A DNA stretch of 34,346 bases from an uncultured Acetatifactor sp. (GCA_910584235.1 CAJTZD010000041.1:1-34346), one strand, 5' to 3'; positions 8,301 to 16,987 are shown, numbered from the stretch's first letter. Numbers and translations: made by a program. The notes: a model not told the origin generated them from the sequence alone.

Positions 8301-10340
8301 ATGAGGGTAAAAGGCAATCGAATCAGAAATGTCTTGCTGTGGGCGGTCTGCTTGTGCCTGTTAGGCTTCCCGATGGGGGTAAAGGCCCAGGGAGCCCCTT
8401 ACACATCGCTCACCATAGACAAAGACGGCTACCCCGTGCGGACCGTGGACGGCTACATCCCGGGAGGACTCTGGGACAAGATCGGAGAGGAACAGCTTAA
8501 GAAGCCGTCGGATCTCTTTATCTCAAAAGAGGACGAAATGTACATAGCGGACACGGGAAACAGGCGGATTCTGGTATGCAGTCTGGAGGGGGAGTACCTA
8601 AGGGAGATCAGCCAGGGGCTGGAAGAGCCCGCGGGCGTATTCGTGACCGAAGAGGGTCTGGTCTATGTGGCGGATACAAAAGCCGGGAAAATCCTGGTGT
8701 TTGACAGGGAGGGCGCTTTGGTAAAGGAGTTCGGCACGCCGGTAAGCCCCCTGTTTGGCAAGTCGGCAAAGTACGCGCCCACCAAGCTGGTGGTAAACCG
8801 CTCCGGCACCATATACGCGCTGTCGGAGGGCAATGCGGAGGGAATACTGACCATTTCCGACTATGGAGATTTCTACGGATATTTCGGCGCCAACGAGACT
8901 TATATGTCTTTGGCCAACCGCATCAGGCGGGCCCTGTTTACCGAGGAACAGTTAAAAAGCATGCAGAAAAGCGTTCCTCCCTCCGCCTGCAATATCGACA
9001 TGGACAGCACGGGCCTGATTTACACAGTGACCCAGGGGTCGGAGGGGGACGGCCTGAAGAAATTCAATATGGCCGGAAACAACATGTTCGCCGATATTTT
9101 CGTGGATACTTTGGTGACGGATGTGGCGGTGGGAAGCATTGACAATATCTTCGCCGTATCCAAACAGGGATACATTTACGAGTACACCAGGGACGGAGAG
9201 CTGCTGTTTCATTTCGGCGGCACCGACGACGGCAACAATCGGATGGGCCTGTTCACCACGGCCCAGGCCATTGAGGCGGACTCCCGAAACCGTCTGTACG
9301 TGCTGGATTCCGGAAGAGGAGACATTACCGTCTTCCAACCGACGGAGTATGCGGACACGGTCCATCAGGCCCTGGCGCTGTACCAGGAGGGACTTTACAC
9401 CGAGAGCAGGGAACCCTGGGAGAGGGTGCTAAGGCAAAACGGCCTCTTCGACTATGCCTACCGGGGCATTGCCCAGGCCCAGTACAAGCTGGAGGACTAC
9501 GGAGGCGCCATGGAGGCGGCCAGGCTGGGCGGAGCGGGAGATACCTACTCCAGCGCATTCTGGCAGATCCGCAACCGGTGGCTGAGGGACCATATTGTGG
9601 CAGTGTTCTGGATCCTGCTTGGGCTTGTCTGTCTGGGAAAAATATGGCGCAGATGGGGAGACCGGATTCCGGTTATCCGCAGGATTCGCGCAGGCCTGCG
9701 CTTTCTGGGCCGTACCAGAGGCGTAAGGGAACTTGGATTTCTGCGCTATGTGATCAAGAACCCGGCGGATGCTTTCTACGGCATCAAGCATGAGGGAAAG
9801 GTGTCCGTGGCCACGGCCACAGCGGTATATCTGCTGTTTTTCCTGCTGTTCGTGGCAGGCAAATACGGCAGCGGCTTTCTCTTCAAGACAGTGCCGGACG
9901 GGCAGTATGACATCGGAGGGGACATGGTCCGCACCCTGGGGGTCATGATTTTGTTCGTGGTCTGCAACCATATGATCTGTTCCATCCGGGACGGAGAGGC
10001 CACCCTGAAGCAGAATTACTGCGCTTTTATATACTGCTTCATGCCATATCTGTTCCTGAAGCCCGCGGCATTTGCGCTGAGCCATGTACTTACCTACAAT
10101 GAAAGCTTCCTGATCGGCATGCTGAACTTTATCATGGTGGCGGGGACGGGGATTCTGATCTATTTCTGTATCAAGGAGATACAATGCTATACCTACAGGG
10201 AGACCTTTATCAGCATCTTCCTGACATTGTTCACCATGTTGATCGTGGCGGCGGCAGGCTTTATCCTGTTTGCGCTGATGCGGCAGGTATGGGATTTCGC
10301 CATAGGGATTTATAAGGAGGTGTACTACCGTGGCAGATAG
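8301..10340 (+). CDS. NHL-repeat / TPR / Yip1-domain membrane protein
   Basis: Of 679 residues, function unknown. A signal peptide (~1-29, cleavage after VKA) is followed by an NHL-type beta-propeller at ~45-350; repeats such as 'LFISKEDEMYIADTGNRRIL', 'VYVADTKAGKILVFDREG' and 'LYVLDSGRGDITVF' have the family's phrasing. Residues ~353-425 resemble a short TPR pair ('ALALYQEGLYTESREPWERVL', 'YRGIAQAQYKLEDYGGA'). A membrane segment (~430-450) leads to a C-terminal Yip1-like multi-span domain (~480-679). The propeller should face outside. The frame is open to a GTG at 8292, but AAAGGAGG (8286-8293) serves the ATG at 8301. It lies between permease genes, so it probably assists or regulates transport, or scaffolds the DUF5696-like protein encoded next. 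That role is inference. Confidence 0.8.
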   Translation: MRVKGNRIRNVLLWAVCLCLLGFPMGVKAQGAPYTSLTIDKDGYPVRTVDGYIPGGLWDKIGEEQLKKPSDLFISKEDEMYIADTGNRRILVCSLEGEYLREISQGLEEPAGVFVTEEGLVYVADTKAGKILVFDREGALVKEFGTPVSPLFGKSAKYAPTKLVVNRSGTIYALSEGNAEGILTISDYGDFYGYFGANETYMSLANRIRRALFTEEQLKSMQKSVPPSACNIDMDSTGLIYTVTQGSEGDGLKKFNMAGNNMFADIFVDTLVTDVAVGSIDNIFAVSKQGYIYEYTRDGELLFHFGGTDDGNNRMGLFTTAQAIEADSRNRLYVLDSGRGDITVFQPTEYADTVHQALALYQEGLYTESREPWERVLRQNGLFDYAYRGIAQAQYKLEDYGGAMEAARLGGAGDTYSSAFWQIRNRWLRDHIVAVFWILLGLVCLGKIWRRWGDRIPVIRRIRAGLRFLGRTRGVRELGFLRYVIKNPADAFYGIKHEGKVSVATATAVYLLFFLLFVAGKYGSGFLFKTVPDGQYDIGGDMVRTLGVMILFVVCNHMICSIRDGEATLKQNYCAFIYCFMPYLFLKPAAFALSHVLTYNESFLIGMLNFIMVAGTGILIYFCIKEIQCYTYRETFISIFLTLFTMLIVAAAGFILFALMRQVWDFAIGIYKEVYYRGR

Positions 10341-12498
10341 AAGATACAGGCTCCTGGGGGCAATAACGGCGGCCGTGCTCTGCTTTTTTGCCGTACCCGT
10401 CCATGCGCGGGCCGGCGGGTCGGAAAGCGTACACCAAAACCTGCCCGGGGAGAAGCCGGACATGGGAAACGAGAGATATCAGCTGCTTTTGGACGAAGAG
10501 ACTCTGGGCATTACGGTTCTGGATAAGGCATCCGGGGAGGACTGGAAAACCGTGCTGGACTATACGGAGGGCAACGAGATCTGGAACGGCCTGTGCAATT
10601 CCGGAATCACTCTGGAATTCTACCAGGGAGGCTCTACGATTCCGGTATCCGTATCTGTGTATAACGAAAAACCGGACTTGGAAATTTCTTATTATGAGGA
10701 CGGCTTTGACGCCGATCTGCACTATGAGGCTTACGATTTCCGGATGCGGCTACAGGTTCGGATAGAGGATGACGCTCTGAGCGTCTTCGTTCCGGGGGAA
10801 TCCATAGAGGAGGGGGAGGAATATCTGCTGGGCGCAGTCTGGCTCTACCCTATGTTCGGTGCGAACGCTCCCGGGGAGGAAGAGGGATACATGGTCATCC
10901 CCGAGGGCGCGGGCGCCACCATTGACCTGGCGGATAATCACGGAAAATTCAAGACGCCTTACACCAAGCGGATTTACGGCAGCAATGTGGGCATAGATCC
11001 CATTGCCGCCAGCCGGTACAATGTGCCCGTGGTGACAGAGCCCCAGACCATATCCCTGCCCGTGTGGGGGATGGTGTACACAGGCAAAGAGAGGGGCTTT
11101 TTGGGAATCATTACGGACGGAGAGTATAACGCGCAGCTTCTGGCCTATCCAAACGGCGTGACCACGCCCTACAACTGGGTCAGCGCCAAATTCCTGGTCC
11201 GGGAGATCTACACCCGCCAGACAGCCAAATCCAGCGGCGTCCCTGCCGTGGAGAGCAAAGGGGACATCCGGGATATGGGGGTGCGGTATCTGTTCGCGGA
11301 CGGGGAGGAGGCAGACTACGCGGGGCTTGCAAAGGCCTATCAGACCTACCTGGCGGCACGGGGAATCCTTGGCAGACAGGAGGATGCTTTCCGGATCAAG
11401 CTGGATTTTCTGGGGGCGGACTCCAAAAAGTGGTTTCTTTTCAACCAATTGGTGCCAATGACCACTTTGGAGGATATGGATGAGATTCTGGAGGAACTGG
11501 AGAGCCGGGGCGTCCGGGACGTGATGCCCGTATACTTTGGATGGCAGAGGGACGGAGCCACCAGAGCCCTTGGAAGCGGGGATTTCCGGATCGCTCCCGG
11601 CCTGGGCTCCGCAGAGGAACTGGAGAGGCTGATGGAAAAATGGGACAGAAAAGGGAGCGGACTTGTCTTACACCAGGATTTCCTGCTGGCCTGCACGGAC
11701 AGGCTCTACAATACCTCCACGGATATCGTCAAGTCCGTGAGCCAGACGCTGGTAGAGATCCCCACCAACCAGAAGCTGTTCAAAACCATGTACTATATGA
11801 CGCCGCTCAGAACGGCCCGGATGATGGAGCGCTTTACGAAACAGTATCAGGACACGGTTCTGTCCCATGTAAGCATAGAGGGTGTGACGGACAATCTGTA
11901 TTCCTACTATTCCTCCGGCGTGACCTATACCAGGGAGGAATGCGCCAGGCAGCAGATGCAGGCCCTGGAGGAGCTTACCTTTGCCCGGATCGGAATGACC
12001 GCTCCCAATGTGTACCTGTGGGAGAATATGGCGGAGTATTACGATATGCCCATGACCACCTCCAAGTACAATATGATCGATAAGGAGATTCCTTTCCTGC
12101 CCATGGTGCTGCGGGGGTATGTGCCCTACTGGGCGTCCTATACCAACTTTGAAGCCAATGAAAAGGAGTTCTTCCTGAAGCTTTTGGAATACGGGGCCTA
12201 TCCTGCATTCCTCCTGACCAAGGAACCGCCGGTGGAGCTGCGCAACACCAACTCCTCCTATATCTACACTTCCGAGTTCTCCGTGCTGGAGGAAAAGATC
12301 CTGCGGTATGACAGAGAGATCGGGGAGGTCCTGCGGCAGGTGGAGGGAGCGGGCATCACAGCCCATGCGTATCTCACGGACCGGGTGGTCAGGGTGGAAT
12401 ATGAAAACGGAGTCAAGCTTGTGATCAATTATGGAGACGGGGATTATGCGTACCAGGGCGAGAGCATTCCCGCCTGCTCATATAGCCTGATTCAGTAG
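10330..12498 (+). CDS. Secreted DUF5696-like protein, possible unclassified glycosidase
   Basis: Of 722 residues. The signal peptide covers ~1-28, with an ARA cleavage site before GG. Residues ~45-340 are beta-rich, like the N-terminal domain of many glycosidases. Residues ~350-650 look like a TIM barrel: 'FRIKLDFLGA', 'VRDVMPVYFGWQRDG', 'GSGLVLHQDFLLA', 'LSHVSIEGVTDNLYSYY'. The end 'VVRVEYENGVKLVINYGDGD' resembles the C-terminal beta domain of GH36/GH101-type enzymes. I link it to DUF5696 from memory of similar proteins beside Yip1 and permease genes, not from a search. The GTG at 10330 has AAGGAGG nine bases upstream and overlaps the previous gene by 11 bases, implying coupled translation. 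If catalytic, it would trim glycans outside the cell before uptake. A non-catalytic glycan-binding role is also possible. Confidence 0.65.
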   Translation: MADRRYRLLGAITAAVLCFFAVPVHARAGGSESVHQNLPGEKPDMGNERYQLLLDEETLGITVLDKASGEDWKTVLDYTEGNEIWNGLCNSGITLEFYQGGSTIPVSVSVYNEKPDLEISYYEDGFDADLHYEAYDFRMRLQVRIEDDALSVFVPGESIEEGEEYLLGAVWLYPMFGANAPGEEEGYMVIPEGAGATIDLADNHGKFKTPYTKRIYGSNVGIDPIAASRYNVPVVTEPQTISLPVWGMVYTGKERGFLGIITDGEYNAQLLAYPNGVTTPYNWVSAKFLVREIYTRQTAKSSGVPAVESKGDIRDMGVRYLFADGEEADYAGLAKAYQTYLAARGILGRQEDAFRIKLDFLGADSKKWFLFNQLVPMTTLEDMDEILEELESRGVRDVMPVYFGWQRDGATRALGSGDFRIAPGLGSAEELERLMEKWDRKGSGLVLHQDFLLACTDRLYNTSTDIVKSVSQTLVEIPTNQKLFKTMYYMTPLRTARMMERFTKQYQDTVLSHVSIEGVTDNLYSYYSSGVTYTREECARQQMQALEELTFARIGMTAPNVYLWENMAEYYDMPMTTSKYNMIDKEIPFLPMVLRGYVPYWASYTNFEANEKEFFLKLLEYGAYPAFLLTKEPPVELRNTNSSYIYTSEFSVLEEKILRYDREIGEVLRQVEGAGITAHAYLTDRVVRVEYENGVKLVINYGDGDYAYQGESIPACSYSLIQ

Positions 12499-12510
12499 GG
12501 AGGTGGTCCA

Positions 12511-13461
12511 ATGAAAGGATTTCAAGGGAAGAAAAAAGTGCCTGCCGCGGCGGGCAAAGGAAGCGGGCGGCATCTGACCATGTCCCGGAAGAAGAGCCTG
12601 GTAGGGCTGCTGTTCGTGACGCCGTGGCTGGCGGGGTTTTTCGTCTTCTTTGCCTCTCCGCTGCTGCAGGCCGTAAACTATAGCCTGAACAAGGTGACCA
12701 TCACGGCTGCGGGCAGGAAGATGACCTATGTGGGGATTGGGAACTATCAGGATATTTTCCTAAAGGACGCCTATTTTGTGGACAGACTGCTGAATTTCTT
12801 AAAGGAGATTATCCTGCAGCTGCCGTTGATACTGGTATTCTCTCTGGTGATCGCCATTCTGCTCAATCAGTCCGTGAAAGGGAGAGGGATTTTCCGGACC
12901 CTGTTCTTTCTGCCCATCATCGTGGTCAGCGGACCCGTGATGCAGATGCTGATCAGCTCCGGCTCCACCACCATTCCGCTGATAGAGCAGTACGGGCTCT
13001 ACGAGATGATAGAGGAGACGGTGCCGAAGTTTCTCAGAGAGCCTGTTACGGGACTGTTTGGCGAGCTGCTGCTGATCTTATGGTATTCCGGCGTGCCTAC
13101 CCTGATCTTTCTGGCGGGGCTGCAGAAGATCGATGCCACGCTGTACGAGGCGTCCTATATGGACGGAGCTTCCTCCTGGGTGGCATTCTGGAAGATCGTG
13201 CTTCCCTCCATCCGGGGCATGATCCTGATCAACAGCATTTATGTGACGGTGTTCCTGGCCACCTCGGAGCTGAACGAGGTCATTGACCTGATTCGCAGCA
13301 ATATGCTAAACGCCAGCAAGGGATTCGGCATTGCCTCTGCCATGGCGTGGCTCTACACCATATGCATCCTGGCCGTCATCGGTCTGTGCTACGCGCTCTT
13401 CGGCCGGACCCGGGACGGGGAGAAGCCGAAAAAATCCGGCGGAAAGGGGCGGAAACCATGA
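12511..13461 (+). CDS. CUT1 sugar ABC transporter permease, MalF type (second system)
   Basis: Membrane subunit of 316 residues. A basic N-terminus precedes the first membrane segment ('LVGLLFVTPWLAGFFVFFASP'). The EAA loop is 'LYEASYMDGASSWVAFWKIVLPSI'. The start at 12511 has GGGAGGTGG just upstream and lies 12 bases after the preceding stop. Its stop overlaps the next permease start (ATGA), so these two form a coupled MalF/MalG pair, most simply served by the lipoprotein binding protein at 14580. Confidence 0.93.
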   Translation: MKGFQGKKKVPAAAGKGSGRHLTMSRKKSLVGLLFVTPWLAGFFVFFASPLLQAVNYSLNKVTITAAGRKMTYVGIGNYQDIFLKDAYFVDRLLNFLKEIILQLPLILVFSLVIAILLNQSVKGRGIFRTLFFLPIIVVSGPVMQMLISSGSTTIPLIEQYGLYEMIEETVPKFLREPVTGLFGELLLILWYSGVPTLIFLAGLQKIDATLYEASYMDGASSWVAFWKIVLPSIRGMILINSIYVTVFLATSELNEVIDLIRSNMLNASKGFGIASAMAWLYTICILAVIGLCYALFGRTRDGEKPKKSGGKGRKP

Positions 13462-14432
13462 AAAAGAAATTTGCGGGCCACTATGCTTCCCTGCGGGCAA
13501 GGCTTGTGGGGAGGCCCGGCCACAGAGGGTGGCTGTTCAAGGCAATGATCTATGTGCTGCTGGTGTCCATCGGATTCGTATATCTGTATCCGGTGCTGAG
13601 CATGTTCGTCACCAGCCTCATGGGGCTTCCGGATCTGCTGGACGCGGCGGTGAAATGGGTGCCCACGGCAGTGACCCTGGACAATTACAGAGAGGCGCTG
13701 GATGTGATGCGGGTGAAAGAGACCCTGATCAACTCCGTGGTGGGAGCCCTGCTGCCGGCCCTGGCCCAGACGGCGGTGTGCGCCCTGACGGGGTATGGTC
13801 TTGCCAGATACCAGGTGCCGCTGAAAAAGCTGATCATCGGGCTGCTCATCGTCACATTCGTAGTGCCGCCCTATGTGCTGCTGGTGCCAAATTACGTCAT
13901 GTTCTCCGATTATGGGCTGCTGGGGACTTTGAAGACGCTGATCTATCCGGCCATGCTGGGACAGGGGATGAAAAGTGCGATCTTTGTGCTGATCTTCATG
14001 CAGTTCTTCCGCCAGACCCCGCTGTCTTTGGACGAGGCGGCCCGGGTGGACGGCGCGGGCGAGGCCAGGATCTTTTTCGGGATCGCGGTGCCCCTGGCAG
14101 TGCCGGCGTTTATCATCAGCTTCCTGTTTTCCTTTGTGTGGTATTGGAACGAGACCTATTTCACCGCCCTGTATTTAAACGGGAACAATATCGGAGATAC
14201 CACAAAGGTCAGCACCATGCTGCTGGAACTGCAGAATTTCGACGCCATGTACAAGCAGCGGGTTCAGCAGGTGGCAAGCTGGGGTGCTTCCGTCATGGGG
14301 GAATCCGTGGCCAATGAGGCCGTTAAGATGGCGGCCACGGTGATCACCATTCTGCCTCTGCTGATTTTATACTTCTGTCTCCAGAAGTATTTCGTGGAGG
14401 GAATCGACAGAACCGGTATCACCGGCGAATAG
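13458..14432 (+). CDS. CUT1 carbohydrate ABC transporter permease, MalG type
   Basis: Membrane subunit of 324 residues, partner of the permease just upstream. Hydrophobic segments begin at 'MIYVLLVSIGFVYLYPVLSMFV'; the EAA loop is 'LSLDEAARVDGAGEARIFFGIAVP', followed by 'FVWYWNETYFTALYL', a common MalG feature. The frame extends upstream to 13347, but the ATG at 13458 overlaps the previous stop in an ATGA and begins the normal cytoplasmic N-terminus. With the neighbours at 12511 and 14580 it makes a complete F-G-binding-protein set. Confidence 0.93.
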   Translation: MKKKFAGHYASLRARLVGRPGHRGWLFKAMIYVLLVSIGFVYLYPVLSMFVTSLMGLPDLLDAAVKWVPTAVTLDNYREALDVMRVKETLINSVVGALLPALAQTAVCALTGYGLARYQVPLKKLIIGLLIVTFVVPPYVLLVPNYVMFSDYGLLGTLKTLIYPAMLGQGMKSAIFVLIFMQFFRQTPLSLDEAARVDGAGEARIFFGIAVPLAVPAFIISFLFSFVWYWNETYFTALYLNGNNIGDTTKVSTMLLELQNFDAMYKQRVQQVASWGASVMGESVANEAVKMAATVITILPLLILYFCLQKYFVEGIDRTGITGE

Positions 14433-14453
14433 AAAACGAGCAAAAGCGTTCAC

Positions 14454-14532
14454 TCCGGCGCTGCCGGACGAATTGCAATGGAAAGTGCCTGAACGGCTTC
14501 CCTGCGGGAAGAAAGCTTCCTTGCAGGAAGCC
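14454..14532 (+). other. Three consecutive triloop hairpins upstream of a binding-protein gene
   Basis: Three perfect short hairpins lie in the 147-base gap before the binding-protein gene: TCCGGC-GCT-GCCGGA (14454-14468), CTTCCC-TGC-GGGAAG (14497-14511) and GCTTCCT-TGC-AGGAAGC (14515-14531). An alternative long pairing of GGCTTCC (14495-14501) with GGAAGCC (14526-14532) excludes the last two, so the RNA could switch between folds. No T-run follows, so I do not call a terminator. Likely roles are mRNA processing or protection of the downstream message. Confidence 0.55.
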
Positions 14533-14579
14533 TGACAGAATAGATGTGAAATCAAAAAAATTTTTAAAGGAGGTTTTTT

Positions 14580-16067
14580 ATGAAAAGAACCAAGAAAGCA
14601 ATTGCGTTGGCATTGGCAATGTCCCTGACGGCGGCCGCGGCAGGCTGCGGGAATTCCGACTCCGGAAGCGCTGCTTCGGATAGCCGGGAGAGCAAATCCC
14701 AGGAGAGCAAAGCGCCCGAGGGCGCAGAGGGCGGGGAAGAACAGAGCCCGGAGGCAGCCGCCCAGGGAGAGGACGGGGCAGAGAGCGTACAGGGCGAGAG
14801 CGGACTTCCGCCCATGACCGAGGAGGAGATCACCCTGACTTATGCCTGCTGGGGCCTTGCGGAAAAGGGAGAGATTGAGGCAAAGGATAAGCAGATCGAG
14901 GCTTTCGAGAAAGCCTATCCCAATATCCATGTGGAGTTCGTCACCATCGACCAGGCCACCTGGGACGACAGTCTGACCTCCATGGCTGCCACGGGAAGCC
15001 TGCCGGACGTGTTCTGGGTATTCAGCGCCACCAATGCCGTGGCCAATGAATGGGCCCTGGATGTGACGGACTATTACGAGGCGGATCCGGACGCAAGGGA
15101 AGTATACCCGGAGATGGTGGAGAACGCCAAATTAAACGGCAGGCTCTACTGCATGCCCACGGTCATGTTCCCGTACCTGGTATTTTTGAACAAGACATAC
15201 TTTGAGAAGTACAATGAGCCCCTGCCTTCCTATGACTGGACCATGGATGAGTTCAAGGAGATCGCGGAGAGGATCACCCATCCGGAGGAGTTCTACTTCG
15301 GTACCTCCAATCCGAACTACATCGACTACTTCCCGGCGCTGTACGAGGGATATTCCAACAGAGGCTGGGACGGAGAGGAGTATCATTTTGACCAGGTATG
15401 GGTGGATGCCCTGAACCTGAAGTATGACTGGATCGACGACGACACTCTGGAGTGGGAGTCCGCGGAGGATAAGCTGCGTTACTTAGGCGATGAGGGCGCA
15501 TGGCCTCCGGCATTCGGAAGAAGCGCCATGCACTTTGACTGGAGCTGGACCATTGCGGCCTTTGAGGATGCCTATACAGCCCAGTCCGGCTGCGAATTCC
15601 TGTATTACCCCCAGCCCGCCGGCCCCTCCGGGGCAGAGATGGCCGTGGTGGACTACGGCGTGATCTCCGCTGCCACAGAGCATCCCAGGGAGGCATGGGA
15701 ACTGCAGAAATGGACCTCCTGGGGCAAGGAGGGCGTGCTGAACCGCTATGAGGGGTATAAGCAGGCAGGGCTCACCGCAATTTCCCGTATGCCGGTCACA
15801 AGCAACAGCGAAGCCTGGGCTGCGGTGAAAAGCTTTACGGACAGGGAGGACTTCTTAGCCCTCTACGATCATCTGGAGAAGACCAACATCGTCTCCAGCA
15901 CCACCAGCGTAGCGCCGGGTTACAATGAGATGACTACCTGGATGGATGAGAACGGGATCTGGGGAAAACTGGACAGCCGGGAGGTCTCCCCTGCGGATGT
16001 GGCCGCGGAGCTTACCCAGAAAGCCAATGAATTAAAGGATGAATGGCTGGCGAATCATGTAAAGTAA
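14580..16067 (+). CDS. CUT1 extracellular solute-binding lipoprotein
   Basis: Lipoprotein of 495 residues that captures sugars at the outer membrane face. The signal ends in the lipobox AAGC with Cys23 as the lipidated residue, followed by a Ser/Glu/Gly-rich linker to about residue 75. The binding domain starts at 'ITLTYACWGLAEKGEIEAKDKQ' and has the family-1 phrasing 'FEKAYPNIHVEFVTI', 'GSLPDVFWVFS' and 'YLVFLNKTYFEKY'. An unusually strong ribosome site AAAGGAGG (14566-14573) sits seven bases before the ATG. Hairpins flank the gene on both sides, a pattern that often raises binding-protein levels over permease levels. It most simply serves the permease pair at 12511/13458. Confidence 0.92.
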   Translation: MKRTKKAIALALAMSLTAAAAGCGNSDSGSAASDSRESKSQESKAPEGAEGGEEQSPEAAAQGEDGAESVQGESGLPPMTEEEITLTYACWGLAEKGEIEAKDKQIEAFEKAYPNIHVEFVTIDQATWDDSLTSMAATGSLPDVFWVFSATNAVANEWALDVTDYYEADPDAREVYPEMVENAKLNGRLYCMPTVMFPYLVFLNKTYFEKYNEPLPSYDWTMDEFKEIAERITHPEEFYFGTSNPNYIDYFPALYEGYSNRGWDGEEYHFDQVWVDALNLKYDWIDDDTLEWESAEDKLRYLGDEGAWPPAFGRSAMHFDWSWTIAAFEDAYTAQSGCEFLYYPQPAGPSGAEMAVVDYGVISAATEHPREAWELQKWTSWGKEGVLNRYEGYKQAGLTAISRMPVTSNSEAWAAVKSFTDREDFLALYDHLEKTNIVSSTTSVAPGYNEMTTWMDENGIWGKLDSREVSPADVAAELTQKANELKDEWLANHVK

Positions 16068-16076
16068 ATCGGGTCA

Positions 16077-16106
16077 TGCCCTGCCGGTGGCTGTGCCGGC
16101 AGGGCA
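16077..16106 (+). other. Strong intercistronic stem-loop after the binding-protein gene
   Basis: TGCCCTGCCGG (16077-16087) and CCGGCAGGGCA (16096-16106) form a perfect 11-bp stem with an 8-nt loop, starting nine bases after the binding-protein stop. The following bases are ACAGAAAGGGAGG, the next gene's ribosome site, with no T-run. It is therefore more likely a 3'-end stabiliser, as in binding-protein transcripts such as that of malE, than a full terminator. Confidence 0.7.
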
Positions 16107-16123
16107 CAGAAAGGGAGGTTGTC

Positions 16124-16987
16124 ATGAAAGGTGTTACCATCAATCCGAAAGGCTTCCATAAGGGACAGATTAAATTCTACGTGGTGCTGATCCCCCTTGC
16201 GCTGTTCATGGCGCTGCCCATTGTCTATATTATCAGTCATGCCTTTAAGCCGCCAAGCGAGCTGTTCGCGTTTCCGCCCAGGTTCTTCGTAAAGTCTCCC
16301 ACCGCGGACAATTTCCGGAATCTGGCCAAGGTATCCGGAGGCTCGGTGGTATCCGTGGGCAGATATGCCTTTAACAGCATTCTGGTCACGGTGTCGGTGG
16401 TGTGCGCCAACATGGCAGTGGGCTCCATGGCGGGTTTTGCCCTGTCCAAGCTGGACTTTAAGGGGAAGAAAGTTCTCTTTGAGATCAATACCCTGTCCAT
16501 GATGTTCGTGCCGGCAGCGGTGCTGATTCCCAGATACCTGGTCATGGACAGAATCCATATCATGGACACGTATTTCGCCCATATCCTGCCACTGCTTGCC
16601 ATGCCCGTGGGAATGTTTCTGGTAAAGCAGTTTATCGACCAGGTGCCGGACGAGCTCATCGAGGCGGCGGTGGTGGACGGGGCGAATAAGTTCACCATAT
16701 ACAGAATCGTGATCCTGCCCCTGATCAAACCGGCCCTGGCTACGGTGTGCATCCTGTCTTTCCAGCAGGTCTGGGGGAATCTGGAGACCTCCAACATGTT
16801 CACCACCAAAGAGAGCATGCGGACGCTGGCGTTTTTCATGAATACGCTGATCAATGCCAATGCCTCCGTGGCGGGGCAGGGAATCTCCGCGGCCGCGGCG
16901 CTTATTATGTTTGTGCCGAATATCGTCCTGTTCATCATTCTCCAGAGCAATGTGATGAACACTATGGCATATTCGGGAATCAAGTAA
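16124..16987 (+). CDS. CUT1 carbohydrate ABC transporter permease, MalG type (unpaired)
   Basis: Membrane subunit of 287 residues. The first segment is 'FYVVLIPLALFMALPIVYIISHAF', followed by 'KPPSELFAFPPRFF' as in MalG proteins. The EAA loop is 'ELIEAAVVDGANKFTIYRIVILP'. The frame opens at 16043 inside the previous gene, but the ATG at 16124 follows AAGGGAGG and begins the normal N-terminus. No MalF-type gene is adjacent. The only MalF-type subunit without a neighbouring partner is at 7396, so the two may form one transporter whose genes are separated by the second system. That pairing is inferred. Confidence 0.9.
   Translation: MKGVTINPKGFHKGQIKFYVVLIPLALFMALPIVYIISHAFKPPSELFAFPPRFFVKSPTADNFRNLAKVSGGSVVSVGRYAFNSILVTVSVVCANMAVGSMAGFALSKLDFKGKKVLFEINTLSMMFVPAAVLIPRYLVMDRIHIMDTYFAHILPLLAMPVGMFLVKQFIDQVPDELIEAAVVDGANKFTIYRIVILPLIKPALATVCILSFQQVWGNLETSNMFTTKESMRTLAFFMNTLINANASVAGQGISAAAALIMFVPNIVLFIILQSNVMNTMAYSGIK

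Noticed and set aside
9429..10463. Minus-strand open frame of 344 codons
   Set aside because: It is antisense to the Yip1 domain and the start of the DUF5696-like gene, and its His/Gln-rich composition is typical of shadow frames.
16077..16106. Intrinsic terminator after the binding-protein gene
   Set aside because: The stem is strong, but no T-run follows and the next permease lacks its own promoter, so full termination would silence it.
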